A DNA stretch of 64,000 bases, from positions 1-64,000 of the forward strand of contig SCSX01000079.1 of the NCBI GenBank assembly GCA_004297825.1. The letters run 5' to 3'. This DNA is from Spirochaetota bacterium. GTDB lineage: Bacteria > Spirochaetota > UBA4802 > UBA5368. The translations under genes were made by a program, and so were the position numbers. The first letter of the stretch is position 1. Every line of letters starts with the position of its first letter. Below are positions 40,250-48,838 of this stretch, piece by piece. The notes below the pieces were generated by a model. The model worked only from the letters and a program-made list of their open reading frames with translations, did not search any database and had not been told where the DNA came from.

Positions 40250-41446
40250 GTGAAGTACGGGGAGTTTCTCTCCGGTTTCGAGGTCTTCATCGACCAGGAT
40301 AACCTGGTCGACAAGATCATGGACTATGCCGCGCTAAAGATGGGACAGGAGCTCCCCGCGGACGCGCGTACGGTGATCGAGAAATGGACGGGAGCATCGT
40401 ACAAGCTCGGGCTCGGCCAGGACTGGAGCGATGCGAAGTGGAAGGTGACCGACCGCAATGCCCTGGCTTTCTTCCGCCGGCACGACCAGTATTTCTTCGG
40501 CAACCAGTTTCAGCATTATTCCGACGATCTCCGGACGGTTGTTGAAAACGAGCTCAAGGGAGTGCGCGCGTACAACAAGGAGGTGGTGGATCGGCTTCGC
40601 GAAAAGATGGGCGAGGCATTCGAGCATCCTTACGTCAAAGACTATTACGACCTGGTGGTGCGTAACGCCGTCAACAAGAGCCGGAACTTCGGGCGGGTGT
40701 TTAACTATGAACGCTTGGGAATTGCCGAGGTGGAGATCGTCGCGATCCGGGACCAGAAGACGAGCCGGATATGCCGTGAGATGGACGGCCGCAGGGTTGA
40801 GGTGAAATTCCTGGCCGACCACGTACGGGAGGTTCTCTCGACTCCCATGAATGAGCTCACGGAGAAATTCGCATGGCCGACCGACGCGGACGCGAAAAGC
40901 TACGAGGGTCTTTCGACCGCCGATATCCTGGGACACATCAAGACACCGCTTCCGCCGTTTCACGGCCGCTGCAGGACGACCACGGTGATCGGCAAGCGGA
41001 TAACGGTGCGGAAATCTACGGGAGGAAGTTTCAGCGGCGAGCTTGCGTACGATGACAAGAATGAGGCTGCGCGCACGCGCGCGGGAATGCTGGGCACCCT
41101 CCGGAATGACGAGCTGCTCTCGAAGATGGACGGACTCGCAAAGACCGGTTACTGGGACAATAAGCCTCATGAATGGCCGGACGGCACAGAACGGATGAGC
41201 CGGGAATTTCACGAAGAGAAGCACGGGCATGAATTCAAGGAAGGGTATGACACGGCGCTTAAAAATTTGTTGAAAAGTTACAGCAATGTTTATACCTATC
41301 TTCAAGGAGAGGCACCGGTCTGGATCGTGCGCGAGGCGGCGACAAAAAAATATTTGCTCCTTAATGACGCGGGAAAGATACTCACTTTCCATAGACAGGA
41401 TAGAGTGCGCAGACGGATTCTGGAGACGGCGGTAGAAATATTATGA
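40250..41446 (+). CDS. Head-morphogenesis protein (Mu gp30 / SPP1 gp7-like)
   Basis: At least 398 residues. The minor-head domain is visible: KSRNFGRVFNYERLGIAEVE, IRDQKTSRICREMDGRR and the terminal FHGRCRTTTVIG motif. A C-terminal extra domain (GMLGTLRNDELLSKMDGLAK to the end) follows, with an HEWPDG and EEKHGH stretch. The only start codon in this frame is GTG 40,250, without a ribosome site, while the frame is open and protein-like upstream to the portal A10 run. The real product may therefore be a portal fusion. Confidence 0.8.
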   Translation: MKYGEFLSGFEVFIDQDNLVDKIMDYAALKMGQELPADARTVIEKWTGASYKLGLGQDWSDAKWKVTDRNALAFFRRHDQYFFGNQFQHYSDDLRTVVENELKGVRAYNKEVVDRLREKMGEAFEHPYVKDYYDLVVRNAVNKSRNFGRVFNYERLGIAEVEIVAIRDQKTSRICREMDGRRVEVKFLADHVREVLSTPMNELTEKFAWPTDADAKSYEGLSTADILGHIKTPLPPFHGRCRTTTVIGKRITVRKSTGGSFSGELAYDDKNEAARTRAGMLGTLRNDELLSKMDGLAKTGYWDNKPHEWPDGTERMSREFHEEKHGHEFKEGYDTALKNLLKSYSNVYTYLQGEAPVWIVREAATKKYLLLNDAGKILTFHRQDRVRRRILETAVEIL

Positions 41447-41778
41447 AAGGGTACGGCTTACCGAAAGAAACGTACATTGAGCTCCTTACCGACAGGATCG
41501 AGTACTTCGGACGACAGCTCCCGGATGAGGATTTCCAGATCATGGATATGCGGTATGCCTATGATGAGGAAGGGTACGAGGTTACTGGCGAGCTCGTCAC
41601 GCTCGATGAAAAGATAATCCGGATCGCGAAGGAGCTCGGCGCGATTGAAAGCGATAATGGTGAGGAGCACTGGATATGGAACCTGGACGCGGTTGCGCGC
41701 GGAGCGTACCCGATAGAGAAACTCCCCACCCATGTGCGGGATCTCGCGAAGGAGCTTTACTATGACCGAGCAGCTTAA
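41443..41778 (+). CDS. Small phage protein in the head region
   Basis: A 111-residue acidic protein (DEDFQIMDMRYAYDEEGYEV; GAIESDNGEEHWIWNLDAVA) overlapping the previous gene by 4 bp. No family is recognised. In Mu the corresponding position holds gene G (gp31), but similarity is not apparent. Confidence 0.6.
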   Translation: MKGYGLPKETYIELLTDRIEYFGRQLPDEDFQIMDMRYAYDEEGYEVTGELVTLDEKIIRIAKELGAIESDNGEEHWIWNLDAVARGAYPIEKLPTHVRDLAKELYYDRAA

Positions 41779-42007
41779 GCTCATCGAGATCAACGAGATA
41801 AAGAACATCCGCGTGACATGCAGGCGATGTTCCGCCGCCCTGAAGATGGCGGTCGAAGATTTCAAAGCGATCGACAAATGCCCCCGCTGCGGCGAAGAAT
41901 ACGGGAGGTTGCGGGACATGTTCATCGATTTGAAGAACATGCTGAAGAACAGGGACGCGAATGACAAGTTTGTGGTACAGATCGAATTGGATGAGGACGC
42001 ACGCTAA
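41762..42007 (+). CDS. Com-like zinc-finger protein
   Basis: An 81-residue protein with one four-Cys zinc finger: RVTCRRCSAALKMAV...DKCPRCGEEYGRL, in the form of Mu Com, the translational activator of mom. The C-terminus is helical and charged. AAGGAG precedes the ATG, which lies inside the preceding gene. Here it sits mid-genome before a non-coding gap, and the modification gene is 18 kb away, so a Com role is only a suggestion. Confidence 0.6.
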   Translation: MTEQLKLIEINEIKNIRVTCRRCSAALKMAVEDFKAIDKCPRCGEEYGRLRDMFIDLKNMLKNRDANDKFVVQIELDEDAR

Positions 42008-42245
42008 AGCCTTTTTCGGGGGGTGATCCACGATTCCGGGATCGATGTAGCATAAACGGTATTTAAACAGTTTTAAACGCCTTCCGTGCGGTCTGGAGGG
42101 CGGGAATTAGAGACTCACAGACGCACCACACATAGAACGTCAATAACCGATATAGCCGAAGCATGAAAACACGGATTTCCGTCGTTTCCATGCCCGGAGA
42201 TATCGGTTTTTTTGTGCCCTGGACAGGCAGGAGGAGAAGACGGGG
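42008..42245. other. Central non-coding gap at the Mu strong-gyrase-site position
   Basis: This 238-bp gap is the longest in the late block. Its midpoint (42,126) is about 300 bp from the midpoint of the prophage (41,828). In Mu the strong gyrase site lies at the genome centre, between G and I, and the gene before and the protease gene after match that. It contains AT-rich TTTAAACAGTTTTAAAC and the long hairpin described separately. Sequence alone cannot show gyrase binding. Confidence 0.4.
42145..42213 (+). terminator. Long hairpin with T tract in the central gap
   Basis: AACCGATAT (42,145-42,153) pairs with ATATCGGTT (42,200-42,208), and inside it GCATG pairs with CATGC and ACGGA with TCCGT. 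TTTTT follows directly. It reads as a rightward terminator or attenuator between the head-morphogenesis genes and the protease gene. Confidence 0.65.
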
Positions 42246-43484
42246 ATGGATGAAAGGCTGAGAAAACGATTCGAGGAATTGCGGAGCCAGGGATTAGTGA
42301 TCGACGAGCATCGCGGCGTCGCATCGCTCACGCTTCACAGCCGCATGCGTTTCGCGGAAAAGGGCGTTGGGGCGGAGGGAACGGACGCAACGCTCAGCCT
42401 CGATGAAGATGAGAAATATCTCTACGCGCCTTTTCGCGCGCTCACCGCGACGGTCATCCGTGATCGGGCGATCGATTTCTCCGATGCCGCGATGCTTAAA
42501 AAATCGGCAAAGATGCTCCTGGGGCAAACGGTCTACGCTAATCACACCCAGGACGTGACGGCCTGGCTCGGCGTAGTTGCGAAGACCTGGTGGGACGATG
42601 GCGGCACGATTCCTCCCGGCGTGAACGCGACGCTCAAGATCAGCAAGGAGTGGAACCTGAAGATCGTCGCCGGGATCAAGGAGGAAGCGATCCACAGCGC
42701 CAGCGTCGAGGTGTACTTCGAGTGGAAAAAGTCTCACCCGGATCTCGAGGATTTCTGGTTTCACTTCGGGGAGGAGATCGACGGGAAGCTGGTGTGCGTC
42801 ATCGCGACGGCAATCATATCGTACGGCGAGATATCACTTGTGTGGCAGGGGGCCGATATCTACGCCAAGCGATTGAGTTTACAGGCGGCAACGGGCGGAA
42901 GGGACGGAGTGTCCGCGTCCGGGAAGGCGAAAGGCACGGAAGACATTACAGGAGGTGCAAGCTACATGAAGCTTACACGACAGGCAGTTCTACTCTTTGG
43001 GCTCATGCCCTCGATTTACGGGTTCGCGGGCTCCGCGCAGGAGATCGAGCTCGATGAGGCCATGCAGGCGAAGTTCATCGATGACGCGAAAAAGAAATAC
43101 GCCGAGCTCTCCGAGACAAGCGCAGCGCAGCGCGCGCTGCTCACGACGCTTTTCGGGGAGACCCCGGCGGATACGACCGCTGCCGAGAATCTGAAAAGCC
43201 GCGCGGCAATGGGAGACGCACACCTCGCCGAGGTCCGGGAAGATGCGCTCAAGTTCGCGAAGCTCGCGGAAGGAAGCGAAAAACTCACCGAGGCACTGGG
43301 AAAGACGATTGCGGGTGCAAGCCTTGAGGACGCGGTGAAGTTCCGCGACGAGTACCGCGCGAAGGCCGAAGAGAAGTTTCCGCCCCGCTGTACCAAATGC
43401 GGGGAGAAGTTCTCCAGGGCAAGCGGGCATAAAATTACCGCTCCGGCGGAGCGGGAGATAGATCCCGACGACTACATTCTGTAA
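42246..43484 (+). CDS. Prohead protease with scaffold tail (Mu I-like)
   Basis: A 412-residue protein. The N-terminal ~220 residues resemble the Mu I-type prohead protease region (YLYAPFRALTATVIRDRAID; LLGQTVYANHTQDVTAWLGV; IHSASVEVYFEW, with a His and Ser as expected of an S78-like serine protease). The C-terminal ~170 are helical, Ala/Glu/Lys-rich scaffold, ending with a CTKCGEKF metal-type pair. GGAGGAG precedes the ATG. Confidence 0.8.
   Translation: MDERLRKRFEELRSQGLVIDEHRGVASLTLHSRMRFAEKGVGAEGTDATLSLDEDEKYLYAPFRALTATVIRDRAIDFSDAAMLKKSAKMLLGQTVYANHTQDVTAWLGVVAKTWWDDGGTIPPGVNATLKISKEWNLKIVAGIKEEAIHSASVEVYFEWKKSHPDLEDFWFHFGEEIDGKLVCVIATAIISYGEISLVWQGADIYAKRLSLQAATGGRDGVSASGKAKGTEDITGGASYMKLTRQAVLLFGLMPSIYGFAGSAQEIELDEAMQAKFIDDAKKKYAELSETSAAQRALLTTLFGETPADTTAAENLKSRAAMGDAHLAEVREDALKFAKLAEGSEKLTEALGKTIAGASLEDAVKFRDEYRAKAEEKFPPRCTKCGEKFSRASGHKITAPAEREIDPDDYIL
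42966..43484 (+). CDS. Nested scaffold protein (Mu Z-like) from an internal start
   Basis: AGGAGGT at 42,950-42,956 stands 9 bp before an in-frame ATG at 42,966, the best ribosome site in this gene. Initiation there yields the 172-residue scaffold alone (MKLTRQAVLLFGLMPS...). Mu makes its scaffold Z in just this way from within gene I. The product should be an internal head scaffold removed during maturation. Confidence 0.7.
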   Translation: MKLTRQAVLLFGLMPSIYGFAGSAQEIELDEAMQAKFIDDAKKKYAELSETSAAQRALLTTLFGETPADTTAAENLKSRAAMGDAHLAEVREDALKFAKLAEGSEKLTEALGKTIAGASLEDAVKFRDEYRAKAEEKFPPRCTKCGEKFSRASGHKITAPAEREIDPDDYIL

Positions 43485-43495
43485 GGAGGTGATCC

Positions 43496-43873
43496 ATGGG
43501 TTTCGAAAACAGTTTTGACGGCATAAAAGACAACGCCACCTGGAAGCTCGCGGCGGGCATCGCGCGCGGCACGGATGAAGGAAAGGTGGTTAAGTTCTCG
43601 GCGGCCAAGACCGTCGCCAAGTGCGCGGCGGAGGACAAGATTCTGGGCGTGCTCGAAACGATCGATCACGACAACGCATATGGAGTGGTCGGGCAGAGAG
43701 GATACAAGACTGTGAGCTACAGCGGCACAGCCCCGACGGCAGGGCTCGAGACCGAGCTTGTGGCAAATGCCTCGGGCGGGGTGAAAACTCCGGCGACTCC
43801 CGGGACCGGCATTAAGTACCTGGTGGTGGAGGTTGACACCACCGCGACCACCCTGGTGCTCTTCCTGGGATAA
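43496..43873 (+). CDS. Head decoration/stabilisation protein (DUF2190-like)
   Basis: A 125-residue strand-rich protein (AAGIARGTDEGKVVKFSAAK; EDKILGVLETIDHDNAYGVV; TAGLETELVANASGGVKTPA). It resembles small capsid-cement proteins. It is located between protease/scaffold and major capsid. AAGGAGGTGATCC precedes the ATG. Confidence 0.7.
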   Translation: MGFENSFDGIKDNATWKLAAGIARGTDEGKVVKFSAAKTVAKCAAEDKILGVLETIDHDNAYGVVGQRGYKTVSYSGTAPTAGLETELVANASGGVKTPATPGTGIKYLVVEVDTTATTLVLFLG

Positions 43874-43900
43874 GAGAAAAAAGATCGGAGGAACGACATT

Positions 43901-44899
43901 ATGAATTTTGAAAGAATACCGCTCTCAAAGGAGATGTTCGTCGAGGCGAAGGAGAAGCGCCTCACGCTGTCGGAAGTTCTCCGCGCGCACGAGAAGTTCG
44001 ACAGAGAGGCAGAATCGAAAGGATTCTCTCCCCTGGTCCAGCAGCTCGCCGCGCGGGGGCTCGCACTTTCCGGGACGCATGCGGCATTGGTCGACGACTT
44101 CTTCAAGACCGAAGACAACAAACTCCTATTCGCTGAAACCATCAACGAGGCGGTACGCATCGGCATGATGGAAGAACTCAAGAGTTTCGTAAACCTTAAC
44201 GAGCTCGTCGCGACGAAGACGGGGATCGGCGGAACGATCTACCAGGGCGCAGAGGTTGACCTGGATAACTCTGCCGCTTCCAGCCGACGGGTGGGTGAAC
44301 GTGGTGAGTTTCCTTCGGTGGTGATCAAGTTCAAGGATAAGGCGATAAAGCTTGTCAAGAACGGTTATCGCATCGAGGCCACATACGAAGCGATCCGCCG
44401 GATCAAGATCAACGTGTTCGCTGTCACGATGAAGGTCCTCGGCCGCAACATCGCGCGCGACAAAGTAGCGATCGCCGCGGATGTGCTTATCAACGGCGAT
44501 GGAAATTCCAACCCCATCGGCTCGATCAATGCGGCCGTATCCGGGACGCTCGCGTATAAGGACGTGGTGAACCTCCAGGAGGAGTTCGAGTATTTTGAGC
44601 CCTCGCTCATGATCGCGCCCAAGGCCATGCGGGTGGCGTATCTGAACCTTGCCGAATACAAAGACAAGAACGGCCCCTCGATGCCCGAACCTCCGAAGAA
44701 ATGCGCCGCGGTACCCGCCTCGAAGATCATCGCCCTGGACGCGAAGGCGGCGCTCGAAGAGGTATTCGAACAGGGTGGTTCGATGGTCGAGTACGACAAG
44801 ATCATAGCCAAGCAGATCCAGGAGGCCGTGGTCTCCGAGGTGAGTGGATACGCTAAGCTCTTCCCCGAAGCGTCGAAGATGCTGAACGTGACGTTCTAG
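43901..44899 (+). CDS. Major capsid protein (Mu T-like)
   Basis: A 332-residue protein with the order expected of a HK97-fold capsid: an N-terminal arm (RLTLSEVLRAHEKFDREAES), E-loop-like KTGIGGTIYQGAEVDLDN, spine helix RRIKINVFAVTMKVLGRNIA, P-domain ...LINGDGNSNPIGSIN and A-domain PSLMIAPKAMRVAYLNLAEY. It follows scaffold and decoration genes as in Mu. It should be the most abundant virion protein. Confidence 0.82.
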   Translation: MNFERIPLSKEMFVEAKEKRLTLSEVLRAHEKFDREAESKGFSPLVQQLAARGLALSGTHAALVDDFFKTEDNKLLFAETINEAVRIGMMEELKSFVNLNELVATKTGIGGTIYQGAEVDLDNSAASSRRVGERGEFPSVVIKFKDKAIKLVKNGYRIEATYEAIRRIKINVFAVTMKVLGRNIARDKVAIAADVLINGDGNSNPIGSINAAVSGTLAYKDVVNLQEEFEYFEPSLMIAPKAMRVAYLNLAEYKDKNGPSMPEPPKKCAAVPASKIIALDAKAALEEVFEQGGSMVEYDKIIAKQIQEAVVSEVSGYAKLFPEASKMLNVTF

Positions 44900-44909
44900 G
44901 AGGGATGCA

Positions 44910-45329
44910 ATGGATACGGTAAAGGTGAAGATCAAACGGAGCATCGCCGCGAAAGGCTGCGGCTTCTGTGACATCGGCGGGAAGCAGAATATCTTCCCGC
45001 CGAGGGACAAGGACGGGAAGCCGGATGTAAACTCGGTCTTCCATCTCAAGTCCACGTCCTTCGTGGAATCAAAGATCGCGACTGGCGAGCTCGTGCTCGT
45101 CGGTCGCGAGGGGGTCGAAGGGCCGAACACGGCCCACTCCTCGAACGGCTGTTTAGCGGTCAAGGTGAACGGAAAGGTCATCACCGAGCTTGCTGTTCCC
45201 GAGGGGCTTTCCGAAGACGCTATCCTGGAGCTCGTCGAAAAGGACGCGGCCGTTCGGGACTCCATCAAAGGGAAGAACATTAAAAGCGTCGATGTGAAGA
45301 ACGGCCAGGTGCTCATCGCGGTAAAATAG
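44910..45329 (+). CDS. Head-region protein (Mu gp35 position)
   Basis: A 139-residue protein with a basic, Cys-containing N-terminus (KRSIAAKGCGFCDIGGKQNI) and an acidic C-terminal helix-strand (LSEDAILELVEKDAAVRDSI). It sits directly after the capsid gene and abuts the connector. It is likely a head completion or assembly factor, by position only. Confidence 0.6.
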   Translation: MDTVKVKIKRSIAAKGCGFCDIGGKQNIFPPRDKDGKPDVNSVFHLKSTSFVESKIATGELVLVGREGVEGPNTAHSSNGCLAVKVNGKVITELAVPEGLSEDAILELVEKDAAVRDSIKGKNIKSVDVKNGQVLIAVK

Positions 45330-45749
45330 ATGTTAAACGCCATAGCTGACATAAAGGCCATCTGGCCGGGCGACGCGCTCAATATCGATGATACGGTCAA
45401 GGACGGTAATGATAAAACCGCCTTCGACCGCTTCATCGAAAAAGCGGGTGCGGCGATTGACCGTCGGTTGAAAAAGTGGGTGGGAGAGGCGGTTTTTGAG
45501 GACGCCTCTTCAGCTACTCCCACAGATTCCGACAGGGCCGACGCGATCAAGGAAGCAGAGATGGAGCTTTTTCACGCGTCCATGGCGGAGCACATGATGA
45601 GGGAAAACATCAAAGGGATGGAAAAGGATATCACCCTCCCCAGCGGCATGAGGATCTCCCTCTCGGTCTTCTCGCGCGAGGATTACGAAAAAACCATACT
45701 CCTGTTCTCGGACGCCGCATATTGCCGCCTGGTGGAGTGGATTCTATGA
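45330..45749 (+). CDS. Head-tail connector (DUF1320, Mu gp36-like)
   Basis: A 139-residue helical protein typical of gp6-like adaptors: AFDRFIEKAGAAIDRRLKKW, then EAEMELFHASMAEHMMRENI and the end SDAAYCRLVEWIL. It attaches below the portal. Its stop overlaps the next ATG. Confidence 0.75.
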   Translation: MLNAIADIKAIWPGDALNIDDTVKDGNDKTAFDRFIEKAGAAIDRRLKKWVGEAVFEDASSATPTDSDRADAIKEAEMELFHASMAEHMMRENIKGMEKDITLPSGMRISLSVFSREDYEKTILLFSDAAYCRLVEWIL

Positions 45750-46150
45750 TCGTACGTAAATCGTATTGCACCAGGCTCCTCAATCGATCCTGGGGAGGGA
45801 TCGCGAAGGGAACGATCATCGTGCAACGCGTCACCTCTATAGCCGGGGACGGATTTTTAAACGTTGCGAAGTCCGGGATCCGGACGCCGGGAGCATTACA
45901 GAATTGCGATATCTGGCTCGCAACTCAGAAGAGAAAGGAAACCCGCGTGGGTGTCGAAACGAGTGCCGACGCCATTATCTGGATGGACCGGGACCTGATC
46001 GCAACGCTTGGAGAAACGGATATCATCACCATCGGGGGAACGATCCAGGGCGGGAACGTAACGGGTGGGACGGACTTTCGGATAAAGAATATCGATGCGT
46101 ATGATTCGATCATCGGCGACAAGGCGAAGGTGGAGCTCGCGAGGTTGTGA
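45746..46150 (+). CDS. Head-tail joining protein (stopper-like)
   Basis: A 134-residue strand-rich protein (KGTIIVQRVTSIAGDGFLNV; WLATQKRKETRVGVETSADA; IITIGGTIQGGNVTGGTDFR). By order it corresponds to the stopper or neck protein between connector and tail terminator. The start at 45,746 overlaps the preceding stop (ATGA). Confidence 0.6.
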   Translation: MIVRKSYCTRLLNRSWGGIAKGTIIVQRVTSIAGDGFLNVAKSGIRTPGALQNCDIWLATQKRKETRVGVETSADAIIWMDRDLIATLGETDIITIGGTIQGGNVTGGTDFRIKNIDAYDSIIGDKAKVELARL

Positions 46151-46578
46151 TGGAAGGGAACTTCGATCGGCTCATGGAACTCCTCGAGAATTTCAAAGAA
46201 CACATGGAAGACAAGATGGCCTCTCCACTCGAGGAAGCCGGAGAGATCGTGCGGAAGAACATTGTGAAGGGGATTCGTGATCAGAAGTGGCTGATGCCGC
46301 CTCTTGCCGCGAAGACCGGTCTGCGGAAAGCGAAACTCGGGCACTCCCCGCTCATTCTCATCGCGAAGGGTGATTACTTCGCATCCTTCACGACGGAGCG
46401 TATCCGCTGGGATGAGGTGCACGTGGGGACAAATCATCCCCAGGGACGCGCGCTCGAATTCGGGTATGCCCCGCGCGGTCTTCCCGCCCGTCCGCACATG
46501 ACCCCGGCGCTGGAAGAAAGTATGCCCGAGGTCATGGAAGTTATCGAAGAGGGTTACCGGAAAGTATTCGGGGTGTGA
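46150..46578 (+). CDS. Virion morphogenesis / tail completion protein (gpG-like)
   Basis: About 142 residues with the HK97 gp10-like pattern: an N-terminal amphipathic helix (DRLMELLENFKEHMEDKMAS), then VGTNHPQGRALEFGYAPRGL and PARPHMTPALEESM near the end. This family caps or joins tails. It starts at ATG 46,150, overlapping the preceding stop; GTG 46,147 is possible. Confidence 0.72.
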   Translation: MEGNFDRLMELLENFKEHMEDKMASPLEEAGEIVRKNIVKGIRDQKWLMPPLAAKTGLRKAKLGHSPLILIAKGDYFASFTTERIRWDEVHVGTNHPQGRALEFGYAPRGLPARPHMTPALEESMPEVMEVIEEGYRKVFGV

Positions 46579-46582
46579 TGAA

Positions 46583-47134
46583 ATGATCGCGGACCATATC
46601 AAATATCTGAAGAGCCTGATCGAAACGAAGATCACCATGCGGGACGGTACAGGATCGCCCCTTGCGGCGCGATTCTTCGAGGTGTATCCGGATGCGGCAA
46701 CCATATCAAAGAGCCTTCCCTGTGCGGCCCTTCGTCACCTCCCAGGGAAGAATTCATTTCATGGCGGATACGATCGAAGCGTTAAATCCGGAGACGAGAT
46801 CGCCAAGGTGCGCAAGCTCTACGACGCGGAATCGCTCTACCAGGTGGATTTTTACAGTAAGGACGTGTACGACTTCATCGAACGTGATGGCACCTACTTG
46901 GGATACTTGAATCAGTTTGTGAAGCTCCTTGTGGACGAACCGAGATTTCCCGCCGCTGACGGGAGCTATATCGAATCCGAGCCGGGAGCATTCGGCGTCA
47001 TCGACGATGAGACACTCATCACGGACGGGATCAAAATGGCCTACTGCCGCGTGCTCGTTCATGACGGCGTGTATAAAAGCGAGACCGTTCCGGCGATGCC
47101 GGGCGATATCGAAAACTTTCATATCGAGGTGTGA
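46583..47134 (+). CDS. Tail terminator-like protein (Mu gp37 position)
   Basis: A 183-residue protein: YLKSLIETKITMRDGTGSPL, then SLYQVDFYSKDVYDFIERDG, the usual strand that contacts the tail tube, and a C-terminal AYCRVLVHDGVYKSE. The position before the sheath gene supports a tail-terminator role. Confidence 0.62.
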   Translation: MIADHIKYLKSLIETKITMRDGTGSPLAARFFEVYPDAATISKSLPCAALRHLPGKNSFHGGYDRSVKSGDEIAKVRKLYDAESLYQVDFYSKDVYDFIERDGTYLGYLNQFVKLLVDEPRFPAADGSYIESEPGAFGVIDDETLITDGIKMAYCRVLVHDGVYKSETVPAMPGDIENFHIEV

Positions 47135-47136
47135 GA

Positions 47137-47385
47137 ATGGGCAAGGATGAGGAGATAAAGGATGCTTCGTCGAGTGAAGGCGTCGCGTCCGCGACAAGCG
47201 GGAGGAGAATCTTCCGCGGTGAAGTGAGGCTTCTCTCATGGATCGAGTGGACGAAGGAACTCAAGGTCGATAAGGCCATCGCCCGCGGCGCCTGCGCCGG
47301 AGTGAACGCCGAATGGGAAGCGCCGGTCGACAAGGACACATTCGAGCGGGCGGTTAAGATTTTCGCCGAAGCGCGGCACGGGTAA
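47137..47385 (+). CDS. Small tail-region protein (DUF2635-like position)
   Basis: An 82-residue protein (GRRIFRGEVRLLSWIEWTKE; NAEWEAPVDKDTFERAVKIF). It lies just upstream of the sheath, where Mu-like phages have a small ORF of unknown function. GTG 47,131 is an alternative start. Confidence 0.55.
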   Translation: MGKDEEIKDASSSEGVASATSGRRIFRGEVRLLSWIEWTKELKVDKAIARGACAGVNAEWEAPVDKDTFERAVKIFAEARHG

Positions 47386-47397
47386 AAGGAGGACACG

Positions 47398-48828
47398 ATG
47401 AGGGGAGATGTAAACGTAAACCTGGTGGACGGAGGCCTTGGGAATCTACCCAAGGGAGCGGACGGCATCCACCTGAAGGTTGGGGTTGCGGAAGGCGGAA
47501 TAGCCGACCAGGTGTATGAGGTTTCGAGTTATCGCGAGGCGAAGGAGATCCTCATTTCGGGTAAGCTCCTCTCAGCGATCGAGACCTATTACAACGAGTT
47601 TTCAAAGGACAAGAAGCAGGTCCCGCCGAAGATGTTCTTCACACGGCCGGTAAACGACGTGGCAGGATCGGTGACGGAACCCGTGAAAACCGGGACCGGA
47701 ATCGCGACGGCGATCGCCGCAGGGACTCCCACCGGGGATCGCGCGTTCGTTATCGAGATACTCAAGGGCGGCGCACCGCTCACCGCGACGTATCGTAAGA
47801 GCCAGGACGGGGGGAAAAGCTGGAGCGATGAGATCACCACTCCGGCGTCCGCGAGCCCCATCAACGTGGGCGCGGGATGCACCATCGCCTTTACGGCTGG
47901 CGGGACACCGGCCACGTCGTTTGTTGAGGGCGACGTGTGGAAGTTCGACGCCCTGGGACCCACGGCATCCGTCGCGAACGTACTCGCGGCGGTGCGCGCG
48001 GGAAAGCAGAACTACGAGATACGCTTTGTCCACGTCGTGGGCGCCACGGTCAAATCGTTCTGGGTCTCCTGCGGCGATATCGCCGACGACTGGGAAGCGA
48101 ACTACCACCAGCTGGTGAAATTCATCTGCGAGGCGACTCCCCGGACCACGGAGACCGTGGCCGAATGGTCGATGCTCAGGATCAACGAAGCGAAAGCGTT
48201 CATGCACAAGCGCGTAATCGCGGTCGCCCTTGAGGGGAAGAGCACGCTGACCGGAGGTAATATCAACCTCGCATGGGTGCTCGCGGCGAAGATCGCGGCC
48301 GCACGGGTGCATGAGTCGGCGGGCTTCGTGGACAAGTTCGCGTTTCTCACCATCTCGGAGATCCGCGACTGGACAGACCTCTCGAGCAAGGACGGCGGGG
48401 ACGCGTGGCTGGATACCATGGACGACAACCGCCTGACGGTGGCGACGCAGTATGATAATTATCCCGGCTTCTACTTCTCACACGCAAACCTCATGTCCGA
48501 CGAGACCTCCGATTATAAGCGGGTGCAGGACCTGCGCCCGATCGATAAGGTCAGACGGATCGCGCGTCAGAAGATGATGCGATTCCTGGAAAGCCCGGCA
48601 CATCCCGAAGCGGGGATCGGCGGCATCCAGAATCTCAAAGCGGAAGTCGATGCAGCGATCGCCGGGGAGATGGAGCGCCGGGGAGACAAGGAAATCGATT
48701 CCCACGAGTTCGAGATCGATCCCAACCAGGACGTGGTTTCCACCGGCGAGGTCTACGGCATGATCCACGTCTACAAGATCGGCACGATGGAGAAGATCAC
48801 CGTCGATGTCGGCTATAAAAGCGAATAG
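47398..48828 (+). CDS. Tail sheath protein (DUF2586 type)
   Basis: A 476-residue contractile sheath subunit. Features include the conserved N-terminal DGIHLKVGVAEGGIADQVYE, an inserted Ig-like domain (FVIEILKGGAPLTATYRKSQ), and the C-terminal segment LRPIDKVRRIARQKMMRFLE followed by VSTGEVYGMIHVYKIGTMEK. It shows the phage is a myovirus, like Mu (gpL). AAAAGGAGG precedes the ATG. Confidence 0.82.
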   Translation: MRGDVNVNLVDGGLGNLPKGADGIHLKVGVAEGGIADQVYEVSSYREAKEILISGKLLSAIETYYNEFSKDKKQVPPKMFFTRPVNDVAGSVTEPVKTGTGIATAIAAGTPTGDRAFVIEILKGGAPLTATYRKSQDGGKSWSDEITTPASASPINVGAGCTIAFTAGGTPATSFVEGDVWKFDALGPTASVANVLAAVRAGKQNYEIRFVHVVGATVKSFWVSCGDIADDWEANYHQLVKFICEATPRTTETVAEWSMLRINEAKAFMHKRVIAVALEGKSTLTGGNINLAWVLAAKIAAARVHESAGFVDKFAFLTISEIRDWTDLSSKDGGDAWLDTMDDNRLTVATQYDNYPGFYFSHANLMSDETSDYKRVQDLRPIDKVRRIARQKMMRFLESPAHPEAGIGGIQNLKAEVDAAIAGEMERRGDKEIDSHEFEIDPNQDVVSTGEVYGMIHVYKIGTMEKITVDVGYKSE

Positions 48829-48838
48829 GAGGTGATCC

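Noticed and set aside
44126-45550. Leftward 474-residue frame across the capsid gene
   Set aside because: It is antiparallel to the capsid and two further well-supported late genes; the translation is typical of a reverse shadow.
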